The notes under the pieces were generated by a model. The model ran no database searches and was not told where the DNA came from. It saw nothing but the letters and a program-made list of their open reading frames with translations. From the NCBI GenBank assembly GCA_003586115.2, contig QVOM02000090.1, positions 10,633,148-10,697,147 of the forward strand: a stretch of DNA of 64,000 nt, written 5' to 3'. The position numbers were made by a program, and so were the translations under genes. The stretch comes from Salvator merianae. Its lineage: Eukaryota > Chordata > Lepidosauria > Squamata > Teiidae. Of the stretch, positions 45,830 through 59,094 are shown piece by piece. The number at the start of each line of letters is the position of its first letter. The stretch's first letter is position 1.

Positions 45830-48085
45830 TAACTCTTTGTCTCCTGAGAAGCAACCAGGGGGTTTCAGCCTTCAGAATTGAGAGGTGGGGAGAGAACCGT
45901 CTCCCCTGTATTTTCCACCGCGGAACCCAACAGTGGACCCGCACCCTGGCCCAGAGGGTCAAGAAGACCTGAGAACCTCCCAGCTGCTGTAGCTCCAGAA
46001 TTGCCCTTTTCATTTCTGAGAGCCGGCAGGGAAATCTGGAAGGTCAAAGCCCTGGTTTTTGTTTGAGGAGGGGCCAGGCTGGGTGGGCTGCTTTAAAATT
46101 CAAAGATGCTCTAGGGTCCCCTTCTCTTGCGTTTAATACGCTGAGCACCACGAGGGAAACTTCACAGTTTGCAAGGCACATCTTCGTTCAGAAGTCAGTC
46201 TAATGGGAAAGTGTCATAAAGCAAATCACTACTTTGCAGCTAAAGCGGCCCACTTCTCAAAGGGCCCAAATTCAACTCACTTTGCACAAGACAGATGTGC
46301 TGGATGGTGGCAAACGCAGCACACACAGATATGATCGAAACTAGATTTCCAGCCACGAGCAAGTGGCAACGCTTTCTGTCTCCAGGCAGGCAGAATCATC
46401 ATGGGTAGAGACCCAGTGCAGAACCACAAAGCGTCTCTGGCCCTTTCTGCACTTAACTGGCAGAGATCCGGAACCTGAGCCAGATCACAGGGAGGCATGG
46501 GCTGGATCAGTGCCATCTGCACAGATGGTGCCAACCCAGATTAGGCCATGCCACAGCCACAAAGGCCATGCTCTGGTTGTGTTCTGGACCAGGGCCACTG
46601 GTCCCACTGGCAGACCCAATAAAATGGATCTACCGGAGCTCGAGATTACGGCTTCCCTTAATCCATCTGGATCACGCTTTTTCTCATGCAGACAGATCAG
46701 ACTAGCTGGGGATGAGGCCTCCTATGAGGTCTGGAAGTGCATTACGTGAACCCTTAACAGAGATTTAGGGTCTATGCAAAAAGGTCTTCTGTGAAATCTG
46801 CAGAGTGTAAGCCAATGTGAAAAAAAAAGTGTTTTTCAACTGCTGTTTTTATAAAGAATACTGCCAAAAAGTCTTGGATCCATGCATTAAGCGATTTCTG
46901 GTGTCTAATTGTGTTCTTGTTAGGCACTAATAAACAAATAGCTGAAACAATATTCTTAGCAGTGGCAGAAAGAGTCCCGCTCCAGCGTATTGCGACAAAA
47001 CCTTTTTGTTTACAGTTTCTGTCCTGACACTTTTAACTTTTAAAATGTGACACAGCTTTTCGCTAATTTGAATGATCCTGGTTGAACTAGTTCGCAGTTG
47101 AGCAATTCAAATCTTTTGCCAAATTCTTAACTCATAAATGAAAACCAGTTCATCTTATGCCCACTTCCATTTTAAAACTCTTCTAGGATATGTTTTGTTT
47201 TTATATTGTTAAGAGCAATGGTGGTCAAATCAATAAACTCAGAATCGTTCATTTATTTATCAGTGCAGACCAAACAATAACCTTTTGGTCCCGTGTTCGG
47301 CTGTTTCTGATATCTCTAGAGGTGGCCGGGAAATTCTGCAACTCTGAAGCAACTGCCAACCAGCACAGAAAGAACAGGTTTTAAAATCCTTTCCACGGGC
47401 AGAATGCAACCCTCTAGCAAAATATACCAATTCAGTGTCATTCTCTTCAAGGATTAGTTCATCCTTCCAGGCTTGAGAAAGTGCACAACTTTGCCAGGAT
47501 AAAGGAGAGAAGCGAATATCAGGGACAATATTGCAATGAAAGAAAAGGTTTACAGTTTCTGCTCATCCCAGAGCCTTGATTCGGATGAAGATCGCTCCAG
47601 CAGGTCGTCAGATCGATCATTTATTGATCAGGAAAGGGCAACCAACCCTTTCTCTTGCTGAACTGCATGTTTGGTTCTTTATCAGACTGGAGGAGACAAG
47701 AAAGGAGGAAATCCAAGGCACTGCTAACTACCTACCTTGCAGCGATTAATTCAGTCTGCTACCTGAATGGACATGCACAACAGTTGTTCCCTCGGATCAA
47801 TGACGAAGGAGTGGAGACATCCAATTCAGCAAAAGATTAGAGACTTTTTGTCTCCTCTGCTGTCTAATTTGCTCAGTCATTAGAGCAGCTTTGTAATTAA
47901 CTAATGGGGTGCCCAAAGTTTTATTCTTCCTCCTTCCTCAGAGTTCCGCTTTCCTCTTGTGCTGCATCTCATAGACTGGTGTGCTCCAAAACAGTATATT
48001 CTTCTTTTATCACTGACCTCTTCTTAGCTGCTTTGGAAGCCTTTATTGAGACTTAGTTAAGAGCAGGATAAAAATACAGTAGACA
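45830..48085. other. Intergenic DNA with a probable MITE
   Basis: No gene seen. GGCCCTTTCTGCACTTAACT at about 46439 has the same terminal motif as the MITE at 62748. A possible reversed partner (ATGCAAAAAGGTCT) lies near 46775, suggesting an element of about 345 bp. Confidence 0.45.
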
Positions 48086-48089
48086 AGCA

Positions 48090-48104
48090 GGTGGATGGAT
48101 GGAC

Positions 48105-48136
<32 letters not shown>

Positions 48137-48156
48137 AGACAGAGAGAGGGAGATGA

Positions 48157-48191
<35 letters not shown>

Positions 48192-48365
48192 CATAGATAC
48201 ATAGATACATAGATAGATAGATAGATAGATATGAATACAGAGAGAGATGAACAGATAGATACATACACATGAATAAAGATTAGATAGGTAGAGAGATATG
48301 AATAGATAAAGATATGAATAGATATTAGATGAAAAGAGATTAGATAAATAGATATGAATAGATAG
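48090..48365 (+). repeat. Compound GGAT / (GA)n / ATAG microsatellite
   Basis: GGAT/GGAC units, an uninterrupted (AG)n run (about 48160-48189), then ATAC/ATAG units with decaying AGATATGAAT copies towards 48365. Confidence 0.93.
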
Positions 48366-48369
48366 AGTG

Positions 48370-50235
48370 ACAAAAAATACTCCAAAATGTCCATATTAAA
48401 TGCGTACAGCTAATGTATAAATGTGTGCTGCAAACACTTATGGAACCATTGCAAAAACTATCGGCTTTTTGACCGTAGAAACTAAGTAACCTAGGTGAAG
48501 TAAATAGGCAAACACGAATCTTGGAGTTACCACTTCCTTTTGTATCTCTGGTGGGTTTAAGTTGATTTCCTGTCAATGCAGTTTGCACTGTAAATAAAAC
48601 AAAGAGCTCTTAAGATTGAGAGATGAAATGTTAAAAGTAAATATTAAGCAAAGGTTTTGTTTTAATTAGCACCTTTTGTTTGGTTTCCTGGAGTCCATGA
48701 AGCAGACACTTAATCATTTACCAAAAACTGGGCTAGAAATCATGTACACAAGTAGATTTTTAGAGTGTACAATGATAAGGTTTTACGTCCAAAAAGATGA
48801 GAAAGATTGTTCTCTGGAAATTCTTCTCTTCCTTCTTGCTCCTGGACAAGACTTCTGCATCTCTGGCTGCTTTCTTCATTTTGCAACAAGTGTTGGGTGG
48901 ATTCTCTGTTCTTTTTTCAGGAAACTAGGGTAATTTTGCAGGAATCTCAACCAAGCTTGATTAAGGGAAATCTAAGTTGTTTTGCATAAACTTTGTGCTG
49001 ATTCCCTATACCATTTAAAGCTGTTCTAAATCAACTTTTTAATTTATTATTTATACCCCCCCCACACACACCCTATACCCGAAGGTCTCAGGTATTCCTG
49101 TGTTATGTTCCTATTCAAAGGGAGGCATTCTTGAACCCCTCTTGGGGTACAGAGGGATTTGGGTAAGAGAGATGGATTGAAGAGTTACATCTTTATAACC
49201 TGTGGCTTGCGAGCTGCTCTGAGGACCATCTGTTTGAAAGGAGAAGCATCCATCTCCAAAAGTCATAAAATATGTAATAAAAACGACCTTCCAGACTCGA
49301 TTCACCTAACACGCAAAGAGGCCCGGATTTTAATTAGTCCAAGCGCTCCAGGTCCTTTCCAGCCTTTTGATGAAATATCGGAGGAAATTGCCTGATGTTA
49401 ATATTATAATTTTGAACATGTTCCCTGCTGTCTTTTTTTTTTCAATCACCACCTCGAGCAGCACATTTTTTTGCATTAATTACATCCCTTAGCAAAGCTG
49501 AGTCCTTGATGAAGATTTTGGGGAGACTGAGTAATTCCATCTTTGTCTTCTGGCCCGACCAAACTTTCGATCAGGCTTCTCAAGCTGTTTGGGAAGGTTC
49601 TGATCTTGGTGGCAAATGCTTTTTATGGGCAAGGGACAGCTAGGGACAGAAATGGGCATGGGGCTCAAGGGGTGGCCCAGTTCAAACAGACGGCACAAAC
49701 CCTGAATGAAGGCTACCTTCTGAAGGAGTGATACATTTTTTTAGTCACATTGGGTGGGAAACTTCATAAGAACTGAGGAGGGCAACGTAGCCAATCACAA
49801 CATGGGAACAAGTGCTGCCAGTCCGCGACCAATCATGGGCACAGAAAGCCAGACAGGCGACAGACCAATCAGCGGCAAGCACTTGTTGTCAGGAAGGCAT
49901 TGCCAAACTTTGATACAAAGGAAGAGCAACATGTGGAAACATGAGGTAAACCTATTGGGTTTGAATGTTTGGTTATTTGTGTGTCTACAGAAGGGAAGCG
50001 TTTTCTAAAAGGGGCAACTGAAAAACGCCCGGTCTGATTGCACCCCAAGTCTTCTGCCCAGTGATGCCGCGTCACCCTTTTCCTGTTCAGAAGACCCCAG
50101 AAGGGAATTTCATTAAAGGAATTTCCTATTTAAGTCTCAGTCTGTTGCTGGGAGGTTGATTTAATCTGTGGAACTGTCCAAGGTACTGATGCTATGCCAC
50201 AGAATAAGCCAAGAGCCGCTTCGCACTCAAACCCC
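48370..50235. other. Unassigned intergenic DNA
   Basis: I see no supportable gene. Part of a repeat with TTTATACCCC lies near 49049. Confidence 0.45.
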
Positions 50236-50247
50236 TACAAGCAATTT

Positions 50248-50312
50248 CACAGAATCATAGAATCAGAGAGTTAGAAGGGACCTCCAGGGTCATCGAGTCC
50301 AATAAGAGTATA
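50248..50312 (-). mobile_element. CR1-type LINE, short 3' end fragment
   Basis: AGAATCATAGAATCAGAGAG followed by AAGGGACCTCCAGGGTCATC is the reverse complement of the CR1 3' terminus, continuing only to about 50312. Confidence 0.8.
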
Positions 50313-50519
50313 AATAATAAAACTGACGCTTTGGTCCAGCTAAAAAGAACTTGGAAGATGAAAGAAGATGGAAGAAGTAAACTAAAGTCGCAAACCAATA
50401 TGACAAAGGGGTAGTTTGGTAGAGTGGTAGTGGGGTAGTTATTGCCTCTTTCTTCCTTTTTAAATGTATTTTTTTTTGGGGGGGAGCACTACAGGTTGAA
50501 TTTCTTTATGTTGGTATAA

Positions 50520-50595
50520 TAACTAATAATTATTAATAACAACAACAACAACAACAATAATAATAATAAAAATAAAAAAAATAAAAAAACATAGC
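50520..50595 (+). repeat. (AAC)n/(AAT)n A-rich tract abutting satellite units
   Basis: AAC repeats, then AAT and AAAAT-type repeats, ending directly at the inverted satellite copies. Confidence 0.85.
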
Positions 50596-50824
50596 CGGGG
50601 AACCCCAGGGAGGGCCTCGACCCCCGACCTGACCCCTCATCTCCACTCACGGGCCTGCCCCGAACGCAATGCCATGACCCCCACACCCTCACCTACCCCC
50701 AGGGCCCTAACCCTAACCCTAATCGGGGACCCCCACGGAGGGCCCCGACCCCCGACCTGACACCCCACCTCCAATCACGGGCCTGCCCCGAGCGCAACGG
50801 CGCAACCCCCACACCCGCAGCCAA
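50596..50824 (-). repeat. Isolated pair of 128-bp telomere-motif satellite units, inverted
   Basis: Just under two units, in the opposite orientation to the 2769-5276 array and about 45 kb away. The first unit ends in CCCTAACCCTAACCCTAATC (50704-50723), three clean telomere motifs on the minus strand. The other blocks (ACGGGCCTGCCCCGA, CACCTCCA) match the array unit. It carries both CCCAGGGAGGG and CCCACGGAGGG forms, closer to the array edge units than to its core. Confidence 0.93.
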
Positions 50825-52488
50825 ACTGCATCACCCATGCCCTGGAGCTGGTGAGAACACCAAAATAAATTCCAACACCAAAATCTCGATGAGGTATAAG
50901 CATTGTAAAGGAAAAGGACCATTTGACTATGGCAGGCAGGAGAAGAAAAGACGCACGGAGAACAAGAAGGAGAACATTTCGGAAGCAATTCATCCTATCC
51001 CCCCATTTATTCTTCGCAGAAAGGTCCAACCATTCAGAGGGCAAGAGGCGTTGCTGGAATAGCAGCCACTGATTATTTAGGAGGTGGGCTTCTCCCATTT
51101 CTTCTCCTTTGACAGCATTCTGCTGCCTGCCTGGTAATGAAATAATCCATTTGCCCTTTGTGTTGGTGTTATTTTTGCCACTAAAGCTATACAGGATCTG
51201 TTTAAGAGCAGCTCCAGTGCAGAAAATGAGTAACAATAATCATAACGTTTTTGGGGAAAGAAAAAAAAAAGGAAATTATAGCCTCCCAATAGTGCCCCAG
51301 AGAATAATACAGGACAGCAATGCAGGCTTGGAATAATCCAGCCAGGCCCGGTAACTGCAGAGAATCCTGCCTGCATGTGCTATATATTCAGCATAAAGGG
51401 TGGCCTGTGGGCACAGAGAGGGCAGTGTGCACAAACAGCCCCTTTCCAGAGGCAGCTGTTTCCCACCACAATTCCCCAAAGGAGACGCACGTATCCAAGG
51501 GTGGGCAATCCTACTCTCCGGGTGCCCCGTGCAGTGGGGACATTGGCGGTGGGTCAATGTCCATCGGACTGCACCAGTCCAAAGTCAATTCAGCACCCAG
51601 AATGCCAGCTGCACTTCAAGATCTTGGCTCTTGAGGCATCAGGGTGATTGGATGAAGCACTCTACGGTGGTTTCACAGCCTTGGCCCAAACTTTGGCTGT
51701 TTGAAGTGGCTGAGAGGCACGGCACCTGGACCAGTGGTTGCTGGAGGCCTCATCCATGGGGCACGGAAAATCCCACTCTCCCATTAAAAGCTCCATCTCT
51801 ACCAGGGCAGGGTCTGGGGCTTGGAAGGAGCCAATGTTTGTCCACCCCACCCTTATGGCCCCCCTCCATTGTTTAGATGAAGCCTGATTATCTGTACTCC
51901 CAATACTTTTAGTGGACATTTGGGACTTCTGTTGGTGTAAGAGGTGATACCCCCAGTTAGGCCATGGGCCCAGTTAATGTTGTCCACTGGCCCCTAGGTA
52001 GTGTCCTCCACTGGCCCCCAGTCAGCCCCCCATCCTTGCTGTTTTCCGGGCCATTCTCGCCCTTGGAAAACTGCAGGCTTATTGCCTCTGCCATAGAAAG
52101 AATGTATTACATACACGCCAAGTAATAAGCAGCTTATTCTCTGTGGGGAAATATTTGCAATAGACTTGGCAATAAAGAGATACTATTCCCTCTCCCACGC
52201 GCAGAAAATCTATACTAATTTTGCTGACTAATTTAACATTTTTCACCCCCGTGAATCCGGCATTCCTACACAGAGGAGGAAACTCTCTCTAGGCACGGAT
52301 CCCCTGTTTTTTTAAGAATTTGAACCAACCCAGATTTTATTGTAAGAGTCAGCCTTTGTATTTGAACCCCAAAGACCTTTAAAAAAAAAAAAGAAAAAGC
52401 CATAAACCTGCCAGATTTTCAAAAATACCAAACTAATTTCCATGCCATATATGTATGTATGTGTGCATACCTATATCTATATCTATAG
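50825..52488. other. Unassigned intergenic DNA
   Basis: No gene supportable. Several overlapping frames of about 90-158 codons at 51270-51880 occur on both strands, which suggests composition rather than coding. Confidence 0.45.
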
Positions 52489-52501
52489 ATGTGTGTGTGT
52501 G

Positions 52502-52582
<81 letters not shown>
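52489..52582 (+). repeat. (TG)n(TC)n(TA)n compound microsatellite
   Basis: Short TG run, then about 24 TC dinucleotides, then about 15 TA dinucleotides. Confidence 0.97.
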
Positions 52583-52584
<2 letters not shown>

Positions 52585-53324
52585 CAATCAGATTTATGCT
52601 GGTCACTTCCTGGGTGCCAGCCATATTTTTCCCTTGGCTCATTCCTCAGTCTGCCATTATAATATTGATTGCCCTCCCTCTGAGCCGTTTGCAGGATAAA
52701 AATATCAAAATATCCCATTCAAATCCATTATTCAGTAGCAGTTCCAAAAACGAGCAATAAAAATAATTAAAAAGGCCGGTGGGGGAAGGGCTCTAGCATT
52801 CAGACCCACAGGAGATCTCTGCATTTAGCAAGATGGCGGCACGCAACCAGAGCACGGAGGAGTAACAATAGCAGAACTTCCTTTCAGATACCAGTTGAAG
52901 TAAAAACGCTCCTTCGAGGAGAAGGACCCATCTGTTCATTTTTCCTGACAATGCTAACACATTGTTTGCCGTGGCCTTCTCCCAGGCAAACATCAGGGAC
53001 TGAACCTGTGTGGGGCCAAGCAATATGCACCCTTAATCTTTCCAGGCATGCTCCGTGTTCCTCCCGGCCAATAACACAGTTCAGACCATTTGTTTAGAAC
53101 AGATATTTGAGGATTTATGATGAACCGGGTTGTTGCAGCAGCAGCAGCTGGCTTGGGTTCCAGTGCTGCTCCTTCTCAGAATCCATTCCTGAAGCTGTGG
53201 TAGGGCCCTTTCAGATCCCTCATGTGGCCAGTGGCACCCACTGTGTGTTAAAGGAGCCCCACGGAAAGCTGTTTTCAAGAGCTTCTTCTGAAGTCCATGC
53301 AGCAGTTCGCAAACCAACTTTCAG

Positions 53325-53360
53325 CATAAGAACATAGGAGGAGCCCTGCTGAACAAATAA
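53325..53360 (+). mobile_element. Short family A repeat fragment
   Basis: AAGAACATAGGAGGAGCCCT then GCTGAAC matches the start of the 55877 copy (AAGAACATAAGAGGAGCCCT) and then breaks off. Confidence 0.6.
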
Positions 53361-55870
53361 AGGTAAAGCTCAGGGTGGTCAGGTTCATCTTAGATAAGGG
53401 TGATGCACGTATGCTCAGCAGAAAAAGAAACACAGCAGCCACTTTTATTTATGTGAAAAAGAATAGAGTGGGGAAACTATCCACTAACCCTCTGGCCAAC
53501 GAAATCCCTGCCTTTTCTCTTATGTACAGCTATAAACCCCCCAAAAGGCTCTCTCCTACACAGTTTCTTGATGCTACAGCAGCTTCTTCTCCAGTTCACT
53601 CCTTCACAGGTGTCTTCTCCCTCTGTCTTTGGTTGCAGCTTTGCATCTCTTGCAGCTTTACTTTTTTCTTTGTCTGGTCACCAGCTCTCACTTCTCTTTC
53701 CAATGTTGGCTCACCGTCTCCACTTTCTCTCTCCCTCTCTCTTCCCCTCCTAACATTCCACAATCCTCCTGAATTTCTCTCCCTGTCCTCCTGAGGCTAC
53801 AACACACTGCGTCAGTGCTTAGAACCAGCTGTGAACCTCCTTAGATACACCATCCAAACCATCACACTCAGTAGCCATAAAAACTGGACACACCAAGCCC
53901 ACTAGCTGGAATGATTCCTAGACCCCCTTAAACTCCACAACCCCTGGCCAAAAGCTGGCCTCACACATGCCCCCCTCCAGTATTTGCATGCCAAAGACGA
54001 TGCCTAGTGGATGGACCAGTCCCAACCCTCTGTTCTCAGCACCAGAGGTTCTTTTGGGGACACCCTGCTCTTCACTCAATGGCCTATTGTGTTCAGAGAG
54101 CAGTGTCAGAGATATTTGCAGCTGCTCCTAAAGAAAGACAAAAGACTTATTTTGAGAGCAATTAGCCCTCCATGACCTGTTGGATCAGACCATGGTCATT
54201 GCATCAAATGAGCTGAGGGTTTGGTTTGGAGGTAGGTCACAGACTGTTTTCTCTCCCATACAAAGGGACCAAGAGCTTCACCTGCATCTGCTTACTTGCT
54301 TGTTTTCCAGACCTGCTGGCAGAAGCCACCCTTGGAATTCCACCTTGAACCAGCTCCTGTAACGGATCATGCTCTGACTCTGCAAGACCCGTTGACTCCC
54401 TGGGCTCCCTAGGAAGAACGTTTACAACACCGGTTGTCATCTGAAGCGGGGAATAGTTGAGGCTGAGGCTGCAGGAAATGTCTGAAGGAAGGATGTCTCG
54501 GTGTGAATGATTCCACCTTGGACAGGGCAACAATCACCAAGGAAACCGTCACTGATAGCTGCAGGGTGTCCTGCAAGGAGGCTGAAAGACTGTAGACGTG
54601 TAGGAACAACTCTGAATCTTGTGGTTTTGCCGCAGCATGACCTCCCAGCTACTTAAAAGAAGCTTAAAACGGGAAATGGTGGGTCTGGAGCTAAGTAGGA
54701 AGTCGTCGACTGGCAAAGCCAATAAGTGGGCTCCATTCTGTCATCACCAGAAAACCCAGCTCTGAGCTAGAGGGTGGAGACCAGGGCAGGAGTGTGAATG
54801 TATCTTGACACGGGCATCTCATGCCTGAGCCAGATTTCAGAATCATTAGGCATAGATTTTAAAAGTCAAGAGAAGGATGTGCATTTATTTATTTTTGTCT
54901 GTGGGTTAAGTGCAGCATTTTTATTTTTGTTTTGTGGTTCTTTGCTAGCTATGGCTTTTACGCATTTTTTTTAAAAAAAGGAAAGCAAATGGGTGATTTA
55001 TCACAGACTTCAGTTGTTTGTGGATTCCACCACTAAGGTTGGTAGGCAGCACTGCTATATATCTATCCACGTGTATATCTATTCCCCATTGGCATCTGAG
55101 TTCACAGGGGAAGACAAGCTGCAGAAATGAGTACCCAGAGTCTGAGAGCTGGAAACAGACTGAACGACAAATGATAAACTAGGGCTGAAGCTTGAAATAT
55201 CTCTGATGCTACAGATGATGGGTTCATTTGCTCTGGGAGGTAGGAACCAACCTATTGCATTCTTCATCCAGTGCCAGCCACTCCCCATTCCCCAAAAAAA
55301 TCTGCTTTGCACTCTGTGAATGCTGATAGATCCAGTGTAACTGTCAGGATAACATTATATCATATAGACCCTACTTATACACACAGAATATGTTGCTTGC
55401 ATCTACAAGCATAATCTATTAAACTGTAACAGGACACAGGGGAGGTGAAAGGAGCCAGAATGGGTTACAATAAAAACAGCTCACAGGGCCGAACTTTGTC
55501 TGGAAATTTTGCATCTCAATAGGTTTCCCCTTTTACTACATATACATCTTTCTTTTTTAATGTAAATTATTCTCAAGAGCCGCATGCTTCCCTGTTTTCT
55601 GAACAGTAATGGGACCTTCAGAATCACAGATTATAACCCTAGCCCAGGACTGCTCTGGGAGGTCTTTCGCCTTGGCTGAAATCTACAGCTCCCATCATCA
55701 TAAGGTTGGCTTGTTAAATTTTATTGCAGCCAACAGCCAGCAACCAGTGAAAAATGCATACAAAAGAACTATGGAACAGTCTGATCTACAGCTAGGATAA
55801 CAGGAGAACCTTGCAAAGAATTCATCTGTAGGCCATCTAGGAATCATCTTCCACAGAACAGTTGTCTCAT
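53361..55870. other. Unassigned intergenic DNA
   Basis: A pyrimidine-rich stretch (53690-53790) stands out. No gene or complete repeat is recognised. Confidence 0.45.
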
Positions 55871-55876
55871 TAAAAG

Positions 55877-56070
55877 AACATAAGAGGAGCCCTGCTGGAT
55901 CAGGCCGCGTCCCATCTAGTCCAGCATCCTGTTTCACACAGTGGCCCACCAATTGCTTCTGGGCATCAAGCAGAATAAAAAGGCAGAAACTTCCCTGTTC
56001 TCAGCTCCCTGAAAATGGCCTTTAGAGGCATCCTGTCTGTCTCTCCAACCTGGAGGTGGTACCTGGGCAT
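55877..56070 (+). mobile_element. Interspersed repeat, family A, longest copy
   Basis: Starts AAGAACATAAGAGGAGCCCT and continues through GCTGGATCAGGCC, CATCTAGTCCAGCATCCTG, CACAGTGGCCCACCA and GGCCTTTAGAGGCATCC to TCTCCAACCTGGAGGTGGTA. This gives the most complete view of the family whose copies at 22033-22545 are tandemly repeated. Confidence 0.75.
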
Positions 56071-56074
56071 CTGT

Positions 56075-58400
56075 CATTGGCTTGTTGGCGTTTGCAGACT
56101 GTGAATGCAAATGGCTAGAAGGATCTAAATTCTGATTTCCATTGTATGGATTGCCTTTGTTGTAGTCAGAAGATAAGACATTTGAGTGCTTACATCACCC
56201 ACTTCCCTAATACTTGTGAAAATACTTTCCAGTTCTGTGCTGCTGAACACTTGGCTTCCTTTGGTTCAAAGATATACCTTGAACCTGATAGATAATGTGG
56301 TTTGAAATCCCTGAAATGAAATCAGGCTATAACAGTTGGTGTAACAGCAGGCGGTAGAAGCCCTCTCTGATTTGTTTTTGCTCTGTTCCTCTGCCAGACA
56401 CACAGAGGAATGTTAAAGGCAGCTGAAGATGAGCAGAGATCCTGCAAAAACCATCCTTTCATTGTTGGCATTAGCACCACGGAAGTGCCCGGTGTTTTCA
56501 AGTGCCCAGGAGCAGATGGCAGTTTCTTGCCTCGTGGCACAAATAAATCCAGCAGACCAGAGTCCAAAAAACTGTGGAAGAAAATGGTGCTAATGCGAGA
56601 TATTTCCCACTTGTTTAATTCATTTAAGGACATTTTTTCACAGGGAAGAGGGATGGCAGTCAGAGGCCAACAGAATCAGGACATCACTGGTTGAGGATTG
56701 ATTGCTTGATTAATTGTGCCCAATAAGCAAAAGTGCTCTGCACAATAAGAGCTTGAATAAGAGCTCTGGTCCCGAAGGGCATATAAGGATGGTACCAGGC
56801 AGACCTCTCTAGGGAGGACATTTCAGAGCCTGGGTGCTACCACCAAGAAGGCCCTTTCCCTTGTGGCCATCCACTTCACAGGTGTGTGGGAGTGTGGCAC
56901 CATTACTCAGGGTTTGGATGCTGGGAGCAGGTTCAAGGCCAACCCCAGGGTGCATCGTCAGAACTGCTCACTCTGTAGCCTGGTCCCAAATGTGCCAAAT
57001 TAACCATTTAGCTGGCCCACAAGGAATCCAGTGCAGCTCTCCAAACCGCTTTCCCCCTTGGACCACTAAAGACCCATCACTGTTGATACTGCCTGCAAAA
57101 GAAAGAGGCAAGAAACCCCACTCACCGTCCCCGCAGGTGGGAAAGGATGAACGCAGCTCCTAAGCTTAGCCACTCTGCTGAGGAAAGCACACAAAAACTT
57201 TGGTATAATCCAAAGCACTGTATCCATTCACAGCCGTCTGGATGCCCACGAAGCGCTTTCTGAGCTGCGCATGCACAAGTGGCTGTGTTAACTGCGGAGG
57301 GGAAAGCAGCCAACGGCAGGCTTCAGACCCCCTGAGTCACAGGGCCGCTTCGGTCTGCCAGCTGGCCCCAGTGGCCTCTTCGGATGTCTGCACGGAAGCC
57401 AGATGACATCAGTGTGACAGCTGGAGCTGCCCAAAGCAGCAGAACCAGGCCTTTGTCTTCAGAGCTGAATGCCTTCCCAGAGTGGCGCATCGGGATGGCG
57501 AGAAATAACCGCCTTCACTCCTGCTTTCTGTATTTTGAGGCAACCTACAAACGTTACTGTGCTCCTTTATTTTGAGGACGTACGCCCTACTGATGGGAGG
57601 GGCTGTAGCTCAGTGTTTTTTAATAAAAAGTTTTATACCTGCTGCCTCTCATTTATGGCTGCTGCTTGTATCTTACTTAGATTGTTGCTTTGAAAAGCAG
57701 CTTAGTAAATATTTTCAGAGATGTTTATAGCACTTAGTGATTCCGAGAAAGGTTAGATGGGTACCAATAAAGACAATGATCAAACAAAATCATTTTATTT
57801 TTGAACAACGCAGCCATTTCCAGCTAGACCATACTCAGACCTGGCGAGAATTAGTTAATTAGACAGCATGACTGATGCTGCTATCTAGCGGCCGATTACA
57901 GCCTAAGGATTTGTTTCTTGAGCAGGGTTGTGATATATGATGCTTATTTAGTATACAGAAAGTTAATCCTGACTTGCATGACGATCATACTGGCTGCTAC
58001 TTCCCTCTACAGGTCAAAAGGGGTATTGCAGGAGCTCTCCATGGTAGAACAGGCTTCCACTGTGGAATTTGTGAAATCTTCGTATGAATTTTGTTTTACA
58101 TATAAACACACGCTTGTGTGTGTTAAACATATGAATGAATGAGTAAATGAAAGCATATCCTGCTGAGTCCAAACACGTTTGGGTTAGCACAGTACTGAGA
58201 TGAGATCTCAGAAGACTCCAAAGTGATTTCCAACATGTTAGAAGCACAGAATGGAGATGTACATAATTTCAAAATCTACCCACCCATCCCCACACCAGGC
58301 TGTGTATTCCAGGAAATCCTCCTGCAAAAGGTTAAGAGCCCCCCTGGTTTCGTTCTAAACAAACAGACACAAACAGTGCAACTGGTGGTTCTTTACAGAA
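56075..58400. other. Unassigned DNA beyond the DGCR2 3' end
   Basis: A LINE-like block near 56800-56890 (AGAGCCTGGGTGCTACCACC) resembles that near 10820. A second minus-strand AATAAA at about 57787-57795 could be an alternative distal end of the DGCR2 transcript. No coding sequence recognised. Confidence 0.4.
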
Positions 58401-58405
58401 CACAA

Positions 58406-58411
58406 TTTATT
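58406..58411 (-). terminator. Candidate distal polyadenylation signal of DGCR2
   Basis: AATAAA on the minus strand, followed within about 40 nt by TGTTTGTGTCTGTTTGTTT, a strong GU-rich downstream element. This is the best-supported cleavage signal between DGCR2 and CA15, but it lies 5.4 kb from the stop codon. Confidence 0.5.
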
Positions 58412-58737
58412 TGGCATTGGATGAAATGTCTCTCACAGCATCTTCAGAAAATAAAAAGATTAGTGTCAATCCCATCCCACCCTCCTCTCTCCTTTAAAAG
58501 AAAAAAAAAAAAGAATCAAAACATTAAAACTTAAAATGTCACAGGGACTGAATTATTACAGTATCAAATTTCATTTCTACATCATATTTCATAGAATATC
58601 AAAATCTTTTACACACACTGCCACAAGTTAAGTTCAGTCACAACGCAGTAACACAGAAGGGTCTGCAGACAGCACCTTCACTGAAAAGTTTCATCCAATA
58701 GAGGTGCCACAATTGTTGTCTTACACTATCTCTCTTT

Positions 58738-58739
58738 CT

Positions 58740-58766
<27 letters not shown>
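58738..58766 (+). repeat. (CA)n microsatellite
   Basis: About 14 CA units between CTTTCT and AACCGC. Confidence 0.93.
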
Positions 58767-58770
<4 letters not shown>

Positions 58771-58902
58771 CGCACTCCCCTGACCAAGAGGAAGTTTGGT
58801 GCCCAGCCTACAACAAAGAAGTATGATCATTGAGAGAGCTAACACAGGAACTTTCGCACTCCATGTCAACCATTGGTCCATCTAACTCGGTACAGTCTGC
58901 AC

Positions 58903-59094
58903 CAGTGGCGGCCGCCGGCTTTAAGGGCGGGTGTTCGCACCCCACCCAAAGCACACCATGGCTCTTCACAGGGTCTCTGTACTGACATAGCAGGCGACCT
59001 GCTGCGTCAGCACGGAGGCCCAGAGGCCCCGCGAACAGCCTTGCGCCCTTTGCGTTGGGGTGCGAACCGCCCTTAAAGCCGGCAGCCGCCGCTG
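58903..59094. mobile_element. 192-bp hAT-type MITE with perfect 8-bp target duplication
   Basis: The ends are CAGTGGCGGCCGCCGG and, inverted, CAGCGGCGGCTGCCGG. Terminal inverted repeats extend about 42 bp through GCTTTAAGGGCGG and TTCGCACCCCA with few mismatches. The flanks are identical: GTCTGCAC at 58895-58902 and 59095-59102. An 8-bp duplication and CAG...CTG termini are the hallmark of the hAT superfamily. There is no transposase. It is inserted within an older repeat-like sequence (CATTGGTCCATCTAACTCGG just before it). Confidence 0.95.

Noticed and set aside
48043..48394. Ser/Leu/Tyr-rich frames on the minus strand
   Set aside because: Translation of the compound GATA/GA microsatellite.
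51276..51876. Overlapping frames of 85-158 codons on both strands
   Set aside because: Several frames are open at once on both strands, with no domain, splice sites or start context; compositional.
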